Origin: Magnolia sinica
Lineage: Eukaryota > Streptophyta > Magnoliopsida > Magnoliales > Magnoliaceae
NCBI RefSeq assembly: GCF_029962835.1
Contig: NC_080589.1
Coordinates: forward strand, 22,031,586 to 22,095,585
Length of the DNA: 64,000 bases
Reading direction: 5' to 3'
How positions within the stretch are numbered: the stretch's first letter is position 1; each line of letters begins with the position of its first letter. Shown piece after piece: positions 12,630 to 23,640 of this stretch. A program made the translations under genes and the position numbers. Under the pieces are notes generated by a model that worked only from the letters and a program-made list of their open reading frames with translations, was not told the DNA's origin and searched no databases.

Positions 12630-15077
12630 TTAGTTCTTTGGGCGTTTTATGACCAAAACAGGACACTTGACCTTCTTAGCACAATGGTCACTAACACTTC
12701 CAAGAAGAGCCCTGCAATCAACCATTTGAAACATTTGAATTAGGAGAAACAAGGCCAATGAAGTGAATTACAAGATAGTTTTGTAGTCTAAAAATAACTA
12801 CAAGATAGTTAAATTAATACCTCATAATAAAACCATAGCCATGAGAGCCCATGACTAAGATGTCAGCTCCTACATTCTCCACCATTTCACATATCACATC
12901 CTTTGCATATCCACACCCCACTTTCTTCTCTATTTTCACCTGATGATCATGTAAAAGGGTGATTCATGTCTTATAGAGAATCATGATTTCACCCTTCAAT
13001 GACAAGAGCACTGCTATTCTTATCACTAAAACATTATAATAGCCCCAGTAATTTATTTACTTGATGAAACTACCCTATTCTATCAACCAATCAGCCATGG
13101 CATTTCACTCATCCACATGATGGCATACGTGCCGATATGGAACATGGATGCGAGATTCATTTTTCCCATTAGGCAGGCCACACAGATTAGTTCTTATGGC
13201 AATTTAACACTTCATATGAGCCAAAATGTGCAAAACAAATGAATGGCTAAAATAATTTTTAGCAGTCTAGTTGTATTGTACATTGTGGTTGCAACGGGAG
13301 CGAAGTGGCTTGATTTTTTCACCGGAAAAAAGCTCGTGTGCCTGCCTTTGGATGGGCAGAGCTCCACACACATGTTGGCTTAGCAAAGCTCTTACTAATA
13401 AGGAATGTTACTTACGAGCGCCCCATTATGCCAACATGAAGTATGTGTGCAAGATCAGGCACTTCAGGCCCACCTGACGAACGTCCCTGACCTTGAACAT
13501 GCATGATGTGTCGTCACTTGGCGAGGCCGTATGAATGACCCACTAGTCTTGTGACCATCTGAGAGTAGGACAAGCCATGTCCAAGGATGGATGGCCTTCT
13601 TGGACATAGGCCTGTGGGGCCCACTTGTGGGCAATAACTAGTGAGTGGGTCCCACAAGGTTTAGCCTTTTTTTAAAATCCATTTCTTTCTATCATTTGAA
13701 GTTGAATAACAAATTCAACTATAAACAAAGATTTAAATAGAAGGAAAACTCACATTGTCGAATTCTTGGTAGATGACTTTAGCTCTCTCCATGACTGAAT
13801 CAACTAAGTCCCTGCTATATTTCTCCATGGCTGCTGCTACTTTGTTAGAAAACAAATACGCTGAAAACAAAAATACTTTTAATCAGTGATAAGGGGTAGG
13901 AATATCTTCATGATTCAATGCTTTCATGGCACTTTTAAGTTAATTTGGATGCATGGACAATCCAACAATTGATCCGGATCGTCCATTCAGTCCAATCAAC
14001 AATCCATTTTGATTGAGCAAAGCAATTGAGGGCATATGAAATGGATGGTCGGGATGCAGGTTGGGTCCTCTTGAGGTCGGGTTCACACTCAACACGACCC
14101 AACACACCTTAATTGCGCCCCTATTCCGTATCATTGAATGAGGTTATTACACAAGGTTTTCCAACAATCGTAAATAAATGGTAAGATTTAGGATCAAGCA
14201 AGTTCCTAACGCACATGGACCGGAAGAAGCCCAAGGAGAAATGGACAAAATTTTAGCAAAGTTCAACCGGCGGCGACGGGTCGAAATTCCAGATTGCTTG
14301 CTGATTTCTGTCAGTTTAGATAGGTTGAAATATGGATGGCTTGCTGGCTGATTTCTGCCAGTTTAGACAGGTTAACAGATCTTGTCGACAGGTCAAAATC
14401 TAGGTCGACAGGTCTAAAATCACAGGTCGAAAATCACAGAAATTTCCGGTTTAAATCCAATTTCTGGACACTTTTTTGCTGTTTCGACCTTTCAACTCGA
14501 CGGGTGGGCTGCGGAAATTTGCTTATCTTCCTAAAATTGTTTCCATATTCGATGAGGACTCTTTGATTACGATTTTAAGATTATTTAAAGGTGTTAAACT
14601 CATTTTTATTATTTATTCATCTATGAATTAAAACTTCTTAGAAATTCTATTTCTTCTCGTGGATTAAAGATTTTCTCTTCTTAGAATTCTATTCCTTCTC
14701 GTGGATTCTTCTCGTGGATTAAAGATTTTCTCTTCTTAGAATTCTATTCCTTCTCGTGGATTAAAGATTTTCTCTTCTGGATTCAAGAGCACCTTGTGGA
14801 TTCAAGGTATCCAGACGGTGATCGACCTCGTCCCGACCTCCCCTGCGTCATAAGATCATTTAAATCCAGAAATCGGGTTTGGGTCCATCGGGTACCAGCA
14901 GGTCCGGATACCCATTAGCAGCCATAAGAGTGACTCGGCTTCAAATCTCATGAGTCGAATTGACTCGGCCGAGTTTCGAGTCGAACCACGAGTTTGTGAT
15001 TATTTTTCAATTGCAAATAGAAAATAGAGAGAGAGAGAGAAGCAGATAGAGAGAGAGAGACAGAGAGAGAGAGAGAA

Positions 15078-15120
<43 letters not shown>

Positions 15121-15289
15121 CTGTTCCATCTAAGGAAGAGAAAGCAGGAAATGGAGGTTTGGCGTAGAGTAGAATGAATGTGTCTTCTTTATTTTGGGTG
15201 ATGAAGTTCCTAAGGCACCATGACAAGGCGTACATGCTCTCCTCGCTTTCGTCCACCGCTACTGCTATCCTGCGCTCTTTTTTTTCCAT
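12630..15289 (-). CDS. Universal stress protein A-like protein, four exons
   Basis: Coding exons are 15121-15289, 13754-13860, 12821-12939 and 12630-12711. They join with phases 1, 0 and 2 to give 158 residues and a TAA stop. All introns are GT-AG. The N terminus reads R-R-I-A-V-A-V-D-E-S-E-E-S, the USP first strand. Residues 57-92 form the helix with M-E-K-Y-S-R-D-L-V. Residues 93-131 hold D-V-I-C-E-M-V and G-A-D-I-L-V-M-G. The ATP loop G-x2-G-x9-G-S is intact (G123, G126, G136, S137), and the protein ends C-P-V-L-V-I-K-R-P. Length and exon plan match small single-domain plant USPs, soluble nucleotide-binding stress proteins. Met at 15289 is preferred over an in-frame codon near 15337, because the USP fold starts immediately after it. 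No promoter was identified. Confidence 0.92.
12940..13753 (-). other. Intron 2 of the USP gene
   Basis: On the minus strand it starts GTGAGT and ends near ATCAG. It is 814 bp. Repeat-like noncoding sequence fills 13100-13640, and no other exon is seen. Confidence 0.75.
13861..15120 (-). other. Intron 1 of the USP gene with minisatellite and GA microsatellite
   Basis: The 1,260-bp intron ends TTTTCAG before exon 2. It contains a minisatellite of about 55 bp built on TTCTCGTGGATTAAAGATTT (14640-14785). A CT-rich microsatellite (15025-15118, minus-strand sense) directly touches the 5' splice site GTTCTC. Confidence 0.7.
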
Positions 15290-15470
15290 GATCTTAGCCG
15301 TCAAATACACCTGACCGGATTTTCTATAAAGGCCCACTACAATAGAAACTTTTAAGTGAATGATCTGGTGTTGATGTATATATCAGCGGTTTTTATAGAT
15401 GTGAGCTTTCAGTGGAAGCGGATTCATTCTTCCAACCGTTACAGGGATATTCTTGTGGCAACACTTGGGC

Positions 15471-15804
15471 CAAGCTATGGGCCCCACCGTGATGTGGGTG
15501 TTTTATCCACGCCGTCCATCCGTTTTTCCAGCTCATTTTAGTGCATGACCCCAAAAGTGATGTAGATCCAAAGCGCCACCACAGAAGACAGAGGGGATTG
15601 AATGCTCACCATTGAAAATTTCTTTCGGGCCCACAGAAGCTTTGGATGGCAAATAAAACATCACGGTGGGCACTTGGGAGGTTTTCAACGGTGGGCGTTC
15701 AATCCCCACTGCTTTCTGTGGTGGGGTCCACTTAAGCTTTGGATCTTTATTATAAACGGATGGGCAGTATGAATACATACATCACGGTGGGCCCAGAGAG
15801 CTTG
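15471..15804. repeat. GGGCCC-family palindromic unit
   Basis: Inverted ends CAAGCTATGGGCCCCACC and GGTGGGCCCAGAGAGCTTG bound a 334-bp unit. The halves mirror each other: CACGCCGTCCATCC, ATCCAAAGC, CCACCACAGA, TTGAATGC-CACCATTGAAAA. These are the shared blocks of the whole family. Confidence 0.7.
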
Positions 15805-16338
15805 AAACGGATTGGCTACTCCCCCTGACACCAGCCCCGGAGCTGATGGCCGGTGCTGTGTGGGCCCCCCCATGATGTGTGTGTTTCATCCATTCCATTC
15901 ATTCATTTTTAAATATCATTTTAATTATATACCAAAAATGAGAGGGATATAAATCTCAAGTGGACCACACCACAGGAAAACGATAGTGATTGGATATCCA
16001 TCATTTAAATCCTCCTGAGGCCCACTGTACTGTTTATTATACATCCAATCTGTTGATTAGGTCATACAGACCCATGTGAAGGGAAAAAACAAAGATCAAC
16101 TTGATCCAATACTTTTATGGCCCCCAAAAAGTTTTTAATGGTGGAAGTTCATTCAACACTGTTTCCTATAATGCGATCCACTTGATACTGGGATATATCT
16201 CATTCTATGGGTATTGCCATAAATTGATCTAGAAAAATAGATGGACGGAATGGATGAAACATATACATCATGATGGGGGCCACGGGGCACCGACCATCAG
16301 CCATCGGCTGATGGCAGGGGGAGTAGCCAATCCGTTTC
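15804..16338. repeat. GGGCCC-family palindromic element with defined ends
   Basis: Terminal inverted repeats GAAACGGATTGGCTACTCCC (15804) and GGGAGTAGCCAATCCGTTTC (ending 16338) enclose two mirrored halves. The centre lies near 16050, with CATCCAATCTGTTGATTAGG. The element abuts the previous unit. No clear target duplication is visible. Confidence 0.72.
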
Positions 16339-16468
16339 CTGAGCACACAGGGATAACCTTTGGGCGGGTGCAACAGACAATCCGCTTCCAGCTTTAGTGG
16401 TTTTTTACTTTTGGTTTTCATTGCTGTGTGCTGTTGTAGTCTTTTGCCTGCACCACATCCAGCTAGGG

Positions 16469-16743
16469 TGTGGTGATGTGTTGGGCGCTGTGGGCCCACC
16501 TTTTATCTATAGGTTTTATATCCACACCGTCCATCTATTTTTTCAGATCAGTTTATTTCGTCAATCCAAAATTTAATTAAATCCAAAGCCCAAGTGGACC
16601 ACACCACAGGAATTGTGGGGATAATGACATCCACCGTTGAAACCTTCCTAGCGCCGACTGTATTGTTTGTTTGCCATCCGTGAAGGCGTGGATATAAAAA
16701 CATATATCAAGGTGGGCCCTACAGCGCCCAAACACATCACCAC
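16469..16743. repeat. Short GGGCCC-family palindromic unit
   Basis: Ends TGTGGTGATGTGTTGGGCGC and GCGCCCAAACACATCACCAC are inverted copies, 275 bp apart. The centre lacks the 'Greek key' second half seen in longer units, so this is an internally shortened member. Confidence 0.65.
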
Positions 16744-17106
16744 GCCACCGGTGGGGGTGGTGGGGGACAACACCACCAAATCCGCGTCCGTAGACCGCGT
16801 TTGGGATCGGGGGACCGAAAGGACATTGAGGTTTTGTTTATTTAGTACTCTGTAGGAGTGTGGTGGTTGATACGTCGTTGCCATGAAATTTTACACGTGT
16901 ACAAATTACTCGGATTGAACCGCCCAAATCATGGGCCCTGATGTGGATGGATCATCAACCAGAAGTTACACTCGTCTGGTGATCTAGGTGGACGATTGGC
17001 TGACATCAACGGTCCAAATTCAAGAAGAAAAAAGTTGACATTAAAGCAGAGTTTGGGATCAATCAATCAATCAATCTGATTTTTGAGGCGGTGGCACGTT
17101 CATACG

Positions 17107-17658
17107 GGAAGCGGATTGGCTGGTGTAGTGGGTACGTGTCGTGTGAAGACGAGCGCTGACGCTCCTCGAGCTCCGAGTTATACGAACGGTCCAAAGGAGA
17201 TCAAACTAACATAGGCCCATGATAATGTATTTATTATATCCACACTGTTTATCCATTTTCCGAGATCATTTAAGAACATGATCCCAAAAATTATTCATAT
17301 CCAAAGCTAAAGTGGACCACACCACAAATACAAGTGGGGACAATGATTCTCACCGTTAAAACATTCATAGGGCCTACTATAACGTTTATTTTACATCCAA
17401 ATAGTTCATAAAGTCAAACGGACCTAGATTAAGGGGAAAACAAATATCAAGTGACCCTCAAAAGGGTTTCAACGGTAAACGTTCAATCCCCCACTGCTTG
17501 TTACGGTGTGGTCCGCTTGATCTTTGGATCTGTTTTATTTTTCGGCTCAAGCCTTCGGATGAATTCTCCAAATGTACGGACGACGGTTTGGATATAACAC
17601 ATACCTCAGGATGGGACCTACAGAACTTGGTGTGTGGTACACCCGCCGATCCGCTTCC
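17107..17658. repeat. GGGCCC-family palindromic element, GGAAGCGGATTGG ends
   Basis: Left end GGAAGCGGATTGGCTGGTGT and right end ACACCCGCCGATCCGCTTCC are inverted, 552 bp apart. The left subterminal block (GAAGACGAGCGCTGACGCTC, about 17148) recurs at 18380, 21375 and 63955. Confidence 0.72.
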
Positions 17659-17691
17659 ATGCATGTGTATGCTTCACATTTTAGGGACGCG

Positions 17692-18199
17692 GATTATGAC
17701 AGTGCTCTGTTGGCACCGCATGATTTTTTATTTTATTTTATTTTATTTTTGTTTGATCGAAGCCCTCCATTTATTTTTTAAGATCATTATAGAGCATGAG
17801 CTCAAATATTAGGGAGATCCAAATCTCACGGGGATCACACCACGAGAGCAGAAATTCAATGCTCACCATTAAAAACTTCCTACGGCTCACCTTTAATGTT
17901 TATTTGTCATCCAACCTGTTGATTAGGTCACGCACACCTGGATGAGGAGAAAACGAAAATATCAGCTTAATCTAAAACTTTTGTGGCCCCTAAAATGTTT
18001 TTAATGGTGAGTGTTCAATCACTACTCTTTCCTGTGTGGTGTGGTCCATATGAGATTTAGAATTACTTCTTTTTTGGTATTATACCATAAAATAGTCCGA
18101 AAAAATGAATGGAAGGCGTGGATAGGATACATACATCATGCTGGGCCCACGAAGCAGTATCAGTAGCCACCTACTGAGGCTGTCAGTACGCAATCCCCG
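17692..18199. repeat. GGGCCC-family palindromic element
   Basis: Left end GCGGATTATGACAGTGC and right end CTGTCAGTACGCAATCCCCG are inverted copies. The mirrored halves meet near 17910, with CATCCAACCTGTTGATTAGG. The left half carries a T-rich run (17724-17752). Confidence 0.6.
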
Positions 18200-18224
18200 T
18201 CCACAATTTAGATAATTTGAATCC

Positions 18225-18350
18225 ATTTAATATGGAGAAATTTACGACTGTAAACCCCACCTTTTATCCAGTGGTTTTTATGAAGCAATACAAACTTAAC
18301 ATACCCACTTAGACATCCTCGTACGGACACCAAATTTGAGGACGAAAATA
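18225..18350. repeat. Copy 1 of a ~125-bp dispersed repeat
   Basis: The block runs from 'ggagaaatttacgactgta' to 'ggacgaaaatacccct'. It recurs in the same orientation at about 21240-21365 and inverted at about 40773-40898, always next to a GGGCCC-family arm. Confidence 0.6.
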
Positions 18351-18764
18351 CCCCTGCCTTCCTCTGGCTGGCGTGCAGAGACGAGCGCTGACGGTCCGGC
18401 GATGGGAACTCAGGTGGGGCCCACTGTGATGCTTGTGAGAAATCCTCCCCGTCTAAGTTCATTCATATGGTCACAAAGACTTGGATGAAGACGAAAACAA
18501 ATTTCATAATGTTCCAAAACTTTTGTAACCCCTAAAAGGGTTTCAATGGTAGACCTTCAATTCCCCATTGCCTTTTACAGTGTGGTCCACTTGATAGTTA
18601 GATCTATCTTATTTTTCATCTCAAGCCTTAATATGAGCTCACCAAATAGATGGACGGTTTGGATATAACACAGACCTCATGATGGAACCCACAAAATGCC
18701 GTAGGGATTACAATGACAATGCCGCGGCTGTCTGTCAGATTTTTTATTATTATTTTTGTTTACA

Positions 18765-18975
18765 GAGAGAACTTTTTCTCCCTTACATTTTTCTCTAATA
18801 CATAATTATGTAAATATGTATATATAAGTATATAAAAATATTTTTCTATCTTTTAATTCATTTGTCTATTTATTTAACAAGCATATCTACTAAACTAGAA
18901 TGATTTACTTAACACACCACATGATTTTGGGGTAAGAGAAGCTAATTTAGCCAACCAACCTAGTTATTTTCCAAG
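18765..18975. repeat. AT-rich arm block of element A, left
   Basis: Inverted copy of 20495-20715. It is also recognisably related to 21985-22150 and 39850-40035 in element B, with the shared run from 'acatttttctctaa' through 'tatataagtatataaaaa' to 'aacaagcatat'. Confidence 0.7.
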
Positions 18976-19072
18976 ATTCAATCGGATCGATGGTTGAAAA
19001 TCCATTTCATTCACTTCGTGGTCAATTTCAATCACTTTGTGGTCAAACTGGAAAATTCAGTAAGACAAGCAT

Positions 19073-19429
19073 GAAATTGAGCGGGGCAAACTAGAAATTC
19101 ACCGGGTCAAACATGAAATTGAGCGGGGCAAATTAGAAATTTAGCAAGGCAAACATGAATTTGAGCGGGGCAAACTAGAAATTTAGCGGGGCAAACATGA
19201 AATTCAGCGGGGCAAACTAGAAAATCAGTGGGGCAAACATGAAATCGAGCGAGGCAAACTAGAAATTGAGCGGGGCAAACATTAAATTCAGCAGGGCAAA
19301 CATTAAATTGAGCGGGTCAAACTAGAAATTCAGCGGGGCAAACATGAAATTGAGCGGGGCAAATATTAAATCAAGCGGGACAAACTAGAAATTCAGCGAG
19401 GCAAATATGAAATTGAGCGAGGCAAACAT
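19073..19429. repeat. 21-bp tandem array, 17 copies (element A, forward)
   Basis: I count 17 consecutive copies, each exactly 21 bp, of GAAATTGAGCGGGGCAAACT plus A or CAT-type endings. Endings CTA and CAT largely alternate, suggesting a 42-bp higher-order unit. No copy has a length change, so one frame translates as seven-residue repeats (E-I-E-R-G-K-L). Some copies have a stop from TAA or TAG substitutions. Confidence 0.85.
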
Positions 19430-19826
19430 GAGGTCTAGGGACTGAATGTATTTTATATAGGGGAGTGGCTATGGGAGAGAGTTCACCCATTATAGAACTC
19501 TTTCACTTACCTATGTCTTCTCAATCTCTCACGTACAAGAAGAGAAGTCATTTTTCAATACAATTATATCTTGAGTTGTCTATAGTTATCTATAGTACTT
19601 TATACCTATAAAACCGTATATACTTAATGTGATTAATTTAAACCAATTATTACATTACCAGATAAAAACATGCCATACATGGTCAATGATTCCAACATTT
19701 TCTAACTTGGGATAATCATGATATTCTTCAATATACAATGTATTATATGGTAATTCATTAACGATCGAGATTTTATTAGATATTTTAATGGATCCTATGA
19801 AGTATCCTAAATTAGCTTATTAGCAC

Positions 19827-19940
19827 AATCCACTGTCAGCGCACACTCCACTATTAGCCACCCCCACTAGGGAATCGATACCAAGACCTCAATGTTGAAA
19901 CGAGGTATCTTCACTTAGTCTACCACTTGAGATATGGTCC
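19827..19940 (-). mobile_element. tRNA-derived SINE-like sequence
   Basis: On the minus strand it reads ATCTCAAGTGGTAGACTAAG, resembling a pol III A box. About 40 bp later comes GGTATCGATTCCC, resembling a B box (GGTTCGATTCC). The clear 3' tail and target duplication were not resolved. A tRNA gene is unlikely, since the acceptor stem does not pair. Confidence 0.5.
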
Positions 19941-20211
19941 AAGGTATAATCCTTTCAAACCCTTAAGCATGTCTAGCAATAACTCTAATATCGATTACAC
20001 TAGTATATATAATCAAAACTAGAAACAGAAACAAATTGCATAAAAACACTCAAAACTGTGTAACCTATCTATCCATCGAGTCAACCGGTTGAAACACTTT
20101 GATCGATCGGGTTGACATGTTAACTAAAGTTTTCGACATATCGAAAACTCCAAAAATTATTTATTTTTTTGTCAAAAATTTAAATTTCTTTGATAACCTT
20201 CAACCTTCATG

Positions 20212-20419
20212 CTTGCCCCCGCTGAATTTCATATTTGCCCCGCTCAATTTTCGGTTTGCCTTGCTGAATTTCTAGTTTGCCCCGCTGAAATTTATGTTTA
20301 CCCCGCTGAATTTCTAGTTTGCCCCGCTCAAGTTCATGTTTGCCCCGCTCAATTTCATGTTTGCCCCGCTCAATTTCTCACTCATTTTTCCAGTTTGCCC
20401 CGCTCAATGTCATGATAGA
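20212..20419. repeat. 21-bp tandem array, reverse (element A)
   Basis: About ten degenerate copies of TTTGCCCCGCTCAATTTC, the reverse complement of the 19073 array. It forms the inner part of the right arm. Confidence 0.8.
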
Positions 20420-20494
20420 TAGCCTCGCTTAATTTAATAAAATACCACATGAAATCATTCGTACCTTTGAAGGCTTAATCCATATAAGCCTATG

Positions 20495-20715
20495 GAATGT
20501 TGGTAAATAACTAGGTTGGTTGGCTAAATTAGCTTCTCCTACCCCAACATCATATGTGGTACATTAAATAAATCATTATAGTTTAGGAGATATGTTTGTT
20601 AAATAAATAGGCAAAGAAATGAATTAAAAGATAGAAAAATATTTTTATATACTTATATATACATATTTACATAATTATGTATTAGAGAAAAATGTAAGGG
20701 GAAAAAGTTCTCCCT
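20495..20715. repeat. AT-rich arm block of element A, right
   Basis: Inverted partner of 18765-18975. It runs from 'ggttggctaaattagcttct' to 'aagggg-aaaaagttctccc'. Confidence 0.7.
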
Positions 20716-20999
20716 AAAAAAATAAATAAATAAATAAAATAAAAAAATCTGCCCATCGCATTGTTCATCTTTTTGGCGAGCTCATATTAAGGCTTCAGAA
20801 TAAAAATAAGATAGATCTAACTATCAAGTGGACCACACTGTAAAAGGCTGTGGGGAATTGAACGTCTACCACTAAAACCTTTTTGGGGGTTACAGAAGTT
20901 TTAGATCATTATGAAATTTGTTTTTCCTCTTTATTCAGGTCTTTGTGGCTTTATGAACAGAGACGGGAAGGATTTCTCACCGACATCACAGTGGGCCCC

Positions 21000-21365
21000 C
21001 TAAAGGTTTCCAATGGTTGGCGCTCATTCAACACTGTTTCTGTAACGTGGTACACTTGAGATTTGGATATACCTCTTTTTGGTCTCATACCATAAGATAA
21101 TCGGAAAAATATATGGACGACATGGATTAAACGCATACATAATGGTGAGGCCCACGGACCACGCGATCCGCCATTGGCGGGTGGCGGGGGAGTAGCCAAT
21201 CCGTTTCCGTGCAAAGGAGGGGTATTTTCATCCTAGAATTTGCGGAGAAAATGACCACCGTAGACAAAACCTTTTACCCAGGGGTTTATGAAGGAACACA
21301 AACTTAAGTTACCAACTTAGACTAGCACGTGCGGACGCGACCTTGAGGACGAAACTACCCCTCGT
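21000..21365. repeat. GGGCCC-family half unit plus ~125-bp dispersed repeat
   Basis: 21000-21210 is a half-palindrome ending GGGGGAGTAGCCAATCCGTTTCC, matching the terminus at 16338. From 21240 to 21365 lies the second copy of the ~125-bp dispersed block. The same order appears at 40540-40900, with the dispersed block inverted. Confidence 0.6.
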
Positions 21366-21759
21366 TTTCACTTTCACCGCGAAGACGGCGACGCTCCTCC
21401 AACTGAAAGTTGTACGAGCGGCTTAAAAGACATCAAAGTTACATGGCCCCACAGCTATGTATTTATTATATCCACAACGTTCATCCATATTTCTAGATCA
21501 TTTCGGAGCATTATCAAAAAAAAGAAAATCATATCCAAAGATCAACTGGGCCACACCACAGAGCAGCGGAAATTGATTTTCATCGTTGAAACTTTTGTAT
21601 GGCCCACCATAACATTTATTTTCCATCCAATCTATTCATAAGGTCACAAAGACCTGGATGAAGAGGAAAAACAAATTTCATAATGATCCAAAACTTGTGT
21701 GGCCCCTAAAAGGGTTTCAACGGTAGACCTTCAAGCAGAATGGTAATGGCATATGCACA

Positions 21760-21935
21760 GGGATATGGATATAGCTACGGTTATAATCCGTAGCCATAGC
21801 CGTATCTTGGCGATCAATCCTAAATCCCGTGATTCCACCGCAAGTCGCTGTCCCTATTGGCGATTAATCGCGGATTTCGCAATTCCACCCCCGATCTATG
21901 GCTACGGATTATAACCGTAGCTATAACCGTATCCC
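21760..21935. mobile_element. Palindromic MITE, TACGGTTAT type
   Basis: 176 bp bounded by GGGATATGGATATAGCTACG and the inverse ending CTATAACCGTATCCC. Flanks are TATGCACA (21752-21759) and TATGCACT (21936-21943), an 8-bp target duplication with one mismatch, suggesting a hAT-type insertion. Confidence 0.65.
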
Positions 21936-21984
21936 TATGCACTTTCTTTTTTCTTCTTTTATTTTTTATTTTTTTTATTTTTTA

Positions 21985-22150
21985 CATGGAGAATTTTATT
22001 CTACCTACATTTTTTTCTAACACATATTTATATAAATATGTAAATATAAGCATATAAAAAAAAATCTCTTTTTTTCATTTCTTTCTTTATTCATATAACA
22101 AGAATATTTTCTAAACCAAAATTAGTTACTTGACATACCATATATAATTT
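21985..22150. repeat. AT-rich arm block of element B, left
   Basis: Inverted copy of 39850-40035 and a diverged relative of the element A blocks. It runs from 'catggagaattttattctac' to 'gacataccatatataat'. Confidence 0.65.
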
Positions 22151-22294
22151 TAGGGCTGAAAGTTGGGCGGGCTCAATCCGACATTAGGTTGGGCTTGGTC
22201 AGGATGTATCGGGTTTGGTCTTGGGGTTGGGCTATACAAACAACAACTCGATAAAACTTGGGTTGGGCTTGAGTTGAGGTCTCGGGAATTGCTA

Positions 22295-22535
22295 GGAAAT
22301 GCATGGAAATGACTGTGAAATGAAGGGAAATAACCGTGAAATGAAGAAAAATGACCGTAAAATGCATGGAAATGACCATGAAATGTATGGAAATGATCGT
22401 GAAATGAAGGGAAATGACCGTGAAATGCATGGAAATGACCGTGAAATGAAATGGAATCTCCGGGATTGACCGTGAAATACATGGAAATGACCGTGAAGTG
22501 AAGGGAAATGACCGTGAAATGCATGGAAATAATCT
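22295..22535. repeat. 21-bp tandem array, GAAATGACCGTGAAATGCATG type
   Basis: About eleven copies. Units ending GCATG and GAAGG alternate, and most are 21 bp. The array recurs inverted at 39240-39470. Single copies appear at 34640-34680, 37205-37350 and 37915-37965. The long minus-strand frames here (H-F-T-V-I-S repeats) are products of the array, not genes. Confidence 0.8.
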
Positions 22536-22559
22536 TCTAAATAGCATTAATTGCTAGTA

Positions 22560-23200
22560 TTTATCATAAAAGCTAACTTTTTACAAATTTCTAAGAAGAG
22601 TCTGATGGAAGACTGAGAAAACTACAAATTTCTAGTCTTTTAATAACTACAAAAATCAAAAACTAATCAGTAGTAAAAATTATAACCATTCTTAGTCTTG
22701 CTTGGATTATTAGAGAACAAAATCAAACCACCTCTTCAGGATGAGTTCTTTCGATTGGTGTAGTACATTTCCACTAATTTACAGCTTTTATTTTCTTCAT
22801 TTTAGTATTCATGGACCAGCACAACACAAAAGTATTCATGGACCAGCACATGCAATATTAAACAGATGTGAGCGCTGGATCCCTTTTTCAAGGGCTAACC
22901 TATGGGTCAACTGCTTTGACGACTTCGTTTGGTAGAGGTTTGAAACCAAGCATCCAACCTTCGAACAATACGACCTAAAAAACCGCAACACAATCAAAAT
23001 GTTGAACATTGATCATCATATATACCATACACAATCAAAAGGTTATTTTGGGTGTTCTTGAGTGCACTCCCAAATTCACGGTTGGCAGGGCTTCTATGGC
23101 AGATGTGTAAGTGTTGGGTGGGGCGGCAGAGAAAACAGAACAACATTATGAGGGACATGTTTTCATGATTTTTCAGTTATTTGCATCTGGAGAACTTGTA
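22560..23200. other. Interior of element B, unassigned
   Basis: No gene recognised. Short open pieces exist on the plus strand (22741-22935 and around 23040-23200). I cannot place them in a family. Confidence 0.4.
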
Positions 23201-23220
23201 GCATGGAGGAATTTCGGAAA

Positions 23221-23516
23221 GTAGAAATTGAGCGGGCCAAACTGGAAAATGAGCGAGACAAACTGGAAATTGAGCGGGCCAAACTGAAAATTGAGCGGGC
23301 CAAACTGGAAATTGAGCGGGCCAAACTAGAATTTCAGCGGGCCAAACCGGAAATTGAGCGGGACAAACTGGAAATTGAGCGGGTCTAACTAGAATTTGAG
23401 CGGGACAAACTGGAAATTGAGCGGGCCTAACTGGAAATTGAGCGGGACAAACTGGAAATTGAGCGGGTCAAACTGAAAATTGGGAAATTGAGCGGGACAA
23501 ACTGGAAATTGAGCAT
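23221..23516. repeat. 21-bp tandem array, heptad-coding (element B, forward)
   Basis: About fourteen copies of GAAATTGAGCGGGCCAAACTG. The plus-strand frame from about 23203 stays open for some 60 codons as K-L-E-I-E-R-A/D heptads before a TAA at 23386-23388. The repeat touches the RDR-like fragment at about 23516. Confidence 0.85.
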
Positions 23517-23640
23517 CATTCAAAGCATTCCTCAGAAGATCCATAAAATATTCTTTTGGGACACCTCCATAGTTTAGTAGTGAAATTAAAGTCTTATTTA
23601 GGTACGTTTTCCTTGGCTGGTTGCTAAAAAATGAAGACAA
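23517..23640 (-). pseudogene. RNA-dependent RNA polymerase (RDR) gene fragment, copy 1
   Basis: The minus-strand frame reads N-Q-P-R-K-T-Y, then LNKTLISLLNYGGVPKEYF and a D-L-L-R-N-A-L-N-D-A-Q tail. Plant RDRs have a segment of the form L-N-R-x-L-I-x-L-L-x-x-x-G-V-x-x-x-x-F followed by a helix ending in Ala. This is close, and the RDR3-5 clade is my best guess. Only about 40 residues remain. The frame then runs straight into the 21-bp array. No catalytic D-x-D-G-D region was found nearby, so this is a captured or relict fragment. Confidence 0.65.

Larger units (their letters stand above)
18414..21000. mobile_element. Foldback element A with long compound inverted arms
   Basis: Arms 18414-18975 and about 20490-21000 are inverted copies. 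From outside in they carry GGGCCCACTGTGATG half-palindrome, AT-rich block, and 21-bp arrays in opposite orientation (19073-19429 and about 20212-20419). The AT-rich blocks mirror closely: 'ctccc-ttacatttttctctaa' at 18775 against 'ttagagaaaaatgtaaggg' at 20683. No transposase ORF is present. The centre (19440-20210) includes a SINE-like insertion. The layout matches the larger element B, so the two look like one family. Confidence 0.7.

Noticed and set aside
14948-15120. Ser-Leu repeat tail on the USP exon 1 frame
   Set aside because: This is intron 1 read through the CT microsatellite. The exon ends at the CAG/GT boundary at 15121, and the downstream exons complete the protein.
15290-15337. 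Longer USP start with 16 extra N-terminal residues
   Set aside because: USP proteins begin close to the first beta strand. The extra residues look like translated 5' leader.
19827-19940. tRNA gene
   Set aside because: A and B boxes are recognisable but no acceptor stem or anticodon arm pairs; a SINE fits better.
22150-22547. Two overlapping 124-codon minus frames (H-F-T-V-I-S repeats)
   Set aside because: They are the 21-bp GAAATGACC array in two frames. A period divisible by three keeps frames open without coding.
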